DNA from: Lagierella massiliensis
GTDB lineage: Bacteria; Bacillota; Clostridia; Tissierellales; Peptoniphilaceae
Assembly: GCF_001407835.1 (NCBI RefSeq)
Contig: NZ_CYUO01000004.1
Location: forward strand, 262,739-326,738
Reading direction: 5' to 3'
DNA: 64,000 nt
How positions within the stretch are numbered: position 1 is the first letter of the stretch; every line of letters starts with the position of its first letter. Shown one piece after another: positions 61,722 to 64,000 of this stretch. Both the position numbers and the translations under genes were made by a program. The notes beneath the pieces are model-generated. The model searched no databases. It was not told where the DNA came from and saw only the letters and a program-made list of their open reading frames with translations.

Positions 61722-63223
61722 TTTCTGTTTATGACAAAGAAAATATAATTGAATTTGCAAAGGAACTGGAAGATTTAGGATGGGATATTATCTCCACAGG
61801 AGGTAGCTTCAAAAAATTAAAAGAAGCTGGAATAGAAGTAAAAGAAGTTTCTTCCGTTACAAACTTTCCCGAAATACTTGGAGGTAGAGTAAAGACACTA
61901 CATCCATTTATCCACGGAGGGATTTTATTTAGAAGAGACAACGAAGAAGACGTTAAGACATTGAAGGAACAGGGCATAGAGTCCATCGACATGGTGGTAA
62001 ATAGTCTATATCCTTTCAAAGAAGTGGTTGCAAAAAGATCCAGCCACGAAGACACAATTGAAAATATCGACATTGGTGGTCCGTCCATGATTCGTGCCTG
62101 TGCAAAGAATTATAAACACTGTTTAATAGTTACAGATAAGAGCCAGTACAACGAAGTTATAAAGAGATTAAAAGATAAGACAGATGACGAAGATTTTAGA
62201 ATGAAACTTGCAAAAGAGGCATTTCAATTAACTGCCACCTACGACAGTTTAATTGCTGACTACTTCAACACTAAGGCAGAAGAAGAGTTTCCTGAAAAAC
62301 TAAACAAGTCATACGAACTCGTTCAAGAGCTTAGATATGGAGAAAATCCACATCAAAAGGCTGCTTACTACGAAGACTCAACACCATTTGGAAAGTTGGA
62401 ATTAAAACAGCTTCATGGAAAAGAGCTTTCATATAATAATCTAAATGACTTAACAGGGGCGTTCAAAGCGAATAAAGTATTTGAAGAACCATGTGTCGTT
62501 GCAGTTAAACATACAAACCCATGTGGCATTGGAGTTGGAGAAAATATTTATGAAGCCTACACAAAGGCATACGAATGTGATTCAGTTTCAATCTTTGGTG
62601 GCATAATTGTACTAAATAGAGAAGTGGACAAAGAAACTGCCCAAAAGATGTCAGAAATATTTTTGGAAGTTGTTGCAGCGCCATCCTTCTCAAAGGAAGC
62701 AATCGAAATTCTTGAAGGAAAGAAAAATATTAGATTAATAGAAATCTCCAACATGAACGAAGTTAAACTTGATGACAAGCAAATAAAACAAGTTTTAAAT
62801 GGGATTTTAGTTCAAGATGTAGACGACATATTGTACGCTTCTGAACTTGACTTTGTAACAAACAGAAAACCAAGCGAAGAAGAATTAAAACAACTTGAAT
62901 TTGCATGGAAATGCGCAAAGAGCGTCGCATCAAACGGAGTTGTAGTTGCAAAGGACGGACAGACTTTGGGAATTGGTCAAGGAGAAACCATGAGGGCGTG
63001 GGCTGTTGAAGAAGCTTTAGATCGAGCAGGAGAAAAAGTAAAGGGAGCAGTGTTTGCGTCAGATGGATTTTTCTTTGTGGACACAATGGAACTACTTCAC
63101 GAAAAGGGAATCACTGCAATTATCCAACCAGGTGGATCAGTAAAAGATAAAGATGTAATAGAATATGCCAATGAACATGATATGGCAATTGTATTTACCC
63201 ACACAAGACATTTTAGACATTAA
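61709..63223 (+). CDS. purH: Bifunctional AICAR transformylase/IMP cyclohydrolase
   Basis: Last two steps to IMP. The 504 residues contain the N-terminal cyclohydrolase (ALISVYDK, STGGSFKKLKEAG, GGRVKTLHPFIHGGIL, ENIDIGGPSMIRACAKN) and the C-terminal transformylase (RYGENPHQKAAYY, VAVKHTNPCGIGVG, SIFGGIIVLNR, GQTLGIGQGETMRAWAV, ASDGFFFVDT, IIQPGGSVKD). AAGGAG precedes the ATG. A strong terminator follows, so purD, purL and purK are not in this operon. Confidence 0.96.
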   Translation: MRALISVYDKENIIEFAKELEDLGWDIISTGGSFKKLKEAGIEVKEVSSVTNFPEILGGRVKTLHPFIHGGILFRRDNEEDVKTLKEQGIESIDMVVNSLYPFKEVVAKRSSHEDTIENIDIGGPSMIRACAKNYKHCLIVTDKSQYNEVIKRLKDKTDDEDFRMKLAKEAFQLTATYDSLIADYFNTKAEEEFPEKLNKSYELVQELRYGENPHQKAAYYEDSTPFGKLELKQLHGKELSYNNLNDLTGAFKANKVFEEPCVVAVKHTNPCGIGVGENIYEAYTKAYECDSVSIFGGIIVLNREVDKETAQKMSEIFLEVVAAPSFSKEAIEILEGKKNIRLIEISNMNEVKLDDKQIKQVLNGILVQDVDDILYASELDFVTNRKPSEEELKQLEFAWKCAKSVASNGVVVAKDGQTLGIGQGETMRAWAVEEALDRAGEKVKGAVFASDGFFFVDTMELLHEKGITAIIQPGGSVKDKDVIEYANEHDMAIVFTHTRHFRH

Positions 63224-63228
63224 AAATA

Positions 63229-63264
63229 ACCAGCATAGGAATATTCCTATGCTGATTTTTTTGT
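63229..63264 (+). terminator. Terminator of the purine operon
   Basis: CAGCATAGGAAT and ATTCCTATGCTG form a nearly loop-free stem, followed by ATTTTTTTG. Confidence 0.9.
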
Positions 63265-63420
63265 CTCATTTATTCTAAAGATATAAATTAAAAGGTTTAA
63301 TTTAAATAAGTTAAGATTAATCATAAACCTTGAAGAATAAATTTCTTAGAGTTATAATGATTTTTGAGTTTTAAATTTTTAAAACTCAGAATAATAATGT
63401 ATTTTAGAAAGGAGATTTAA

Positions 63421-64000
63421 ATGAATAAGAAGATATTATCTTTGGTTTTAGTATTTGCAATGATTTTAACTGCTTTTACAGGATGTAAACCTAAAGAAAA
63501 TAATCAATCAGAAGAAACTGGTTCTAAAGTAGAAGAAACAAATTCTACACAAGAAGCACAAGAAAAAGAGGAGGAAAAGGAAGTATCAAAATCTTACAAG
63601 AATGATGCAAAGATGAGTGATTTTGAAATGGCAAGTCTTGATGATGTAAAAGCTGCTATGGAAAAACCTGATGGAGATACTGTATTGGTAGATGCAAGAC
63701 CACAAGAAAATTATTCAGGATGGGCTTTAGAAGGTGCAAAAAATGGTGGACACTTAAAAAATGCAAAATTATTTTCATCCAGGTGGTTGGACTGTGAATA
63801 CTCTGCAGAAGCACCAAGAGAAGCGTACTTAAAAAGAGCTTTAGAAAGTCAAGGAATTAACAAAGATAAAAATGTTATAGTATATGACTATTCTGGAGAA
63901 CAAGCTGCACATGTTGCAAAATACTTAAATGATGAAGGAATATCTAATGTAAAAGTATTTTCTGCAAAAGAAATTATTGATGAAGGAAAAGATTTAGTAT
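63421..64000 (+). CDS. Rhodanese lipoprotein, N-terminal part (cut by window edge)
   Basis: A surface lipoprotein with lipobox AFTGC (about residue 21) and a Glu-rich spacer. The rhodanese fold starts near residue 65 (ASLDDVKAAME, VLVDARPQENYSGWALEGA). At the active-site loop it reads VIVYDYSGEQAAH, with Asp where catalytic rhodaneses have Cys. That is typical for the inactive N-terminal domain of tandem thiosulfate sulfurtransferases, so a catalytic second domain is expected beyond the window. GAAAGGAG precedes the ATG. Confidence 0.82.
   Translation, partial: MNKKILSLVLVFAMILTAFTGCKPKENNQSEETGSKVEETNSTQEAQEKEEEKEVSKSYKNDAKMSDFEMASLDDVKAAMEKPDGDTVLVDARPQENYSGWALEGAKNGGHLKNAKLFSSRWLDCEYSAEAPREAYLKRALESQGINKDKNVIVYDYSGEQAAHVAKYLNDEGISNVKVFSAKEIIDEGKDLV

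Overview
The window looks like the chromosome of an AT-rich, Gram-positive, strictly anaerobic Firmicute of the Clostridia/Tissierellia type (Peptoniphilaceae-like or a relative). The evidence is strong AGGAGG-type ribosome sites, many lipoproteins with short lipoboxes, cell wall binding repeat 2 (CWB2) surface proteins, a T-box in front of proS, low-GC codon use, peptide and amino-acid catabolism genes, and one selenocysteine codon. The exact genus cannot be fixed from the sequence alone. No rRNA, tRNA, CRISPR array or intact transposase was seen.

Layout. 1-1790: stress and sulfur genes (partial rhodanese-like lipoprotein, thiol peroxidase, two-domain rhodanese lipoprotein). 1795-7100: an eight-gene, mostly overlapping cluster of the arsenosugar-associated type: two glycosyltransferases, two TVP38-family membrane proteins, an Fe-S/CCG-domain protein, a C_GCAxxG_C_C protein, an AhpD/CMD-like protein and the radical SAM enzyme ArsS, read through an in-frame UGA as selenocysteine. 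7108-10822: a TetR regulator, two membrane proteins and an M20D amidohydrolase, bounded by a 16-bp direct repeat that contains the ArsS stop and SECIS-like hairpin. 10950-15310: a small membrane protein, a CWB2 glucosaminidase, and an ArsR-type repressor with a P-type metal ATPase. 15316-20353 (minus strand): ddl-murF-YaiI-ABC exporter. 20494-26490: glycogen phosphorylase and envelope genes. 26645-32230: a TlpA-like lipoprotein, a CD1871A CXXC peptide, a NapH-like Fe-S membrane protein and a Vex-like ABC exporter.

32379-41756: a regulator, a minus-strand two-component operon, and the pst phosphate operon (pstSCAB-phoU) with its own PhoB/PhoR-like pair, behind 11-bp-spaced TTAACA boxes. 41925-47625: a DUF819 transporter with PepD dipeptidase, a zinc-ribbon membrane protein, and T-box-controlled proS. 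47715-53285: a transglutaminase lipoprotein, an XRE regulator with a C39-like cysteine peptidase, a CWB2-CAP surface protein, gene remnants and a YkvI-type membrane protein. 53652-63262: a CyuA-type desulfidase, a GntR regulator, guaB and the purine operon purC-E-F-M-N-H with two ykkC-subtype-2 (PRPP-type) riboswitches. The window ends inside another rhodanese lipoprotein.

Most unusual points: (1) selenocysteine in ArsS with a hairpin repeated 3.7 kb away around an accessory cassette; (2) a PstS whose two halves are in swapped order (circular permutation); (3) a PurF whose glutaminase domain has lost the nucleophilic cysteine and other active-site motifs while the phosphoribosyltransferase half looks intact; (4) two purine riboswitches within one operon; (5) long perfect palindromes centred on -10 elements.
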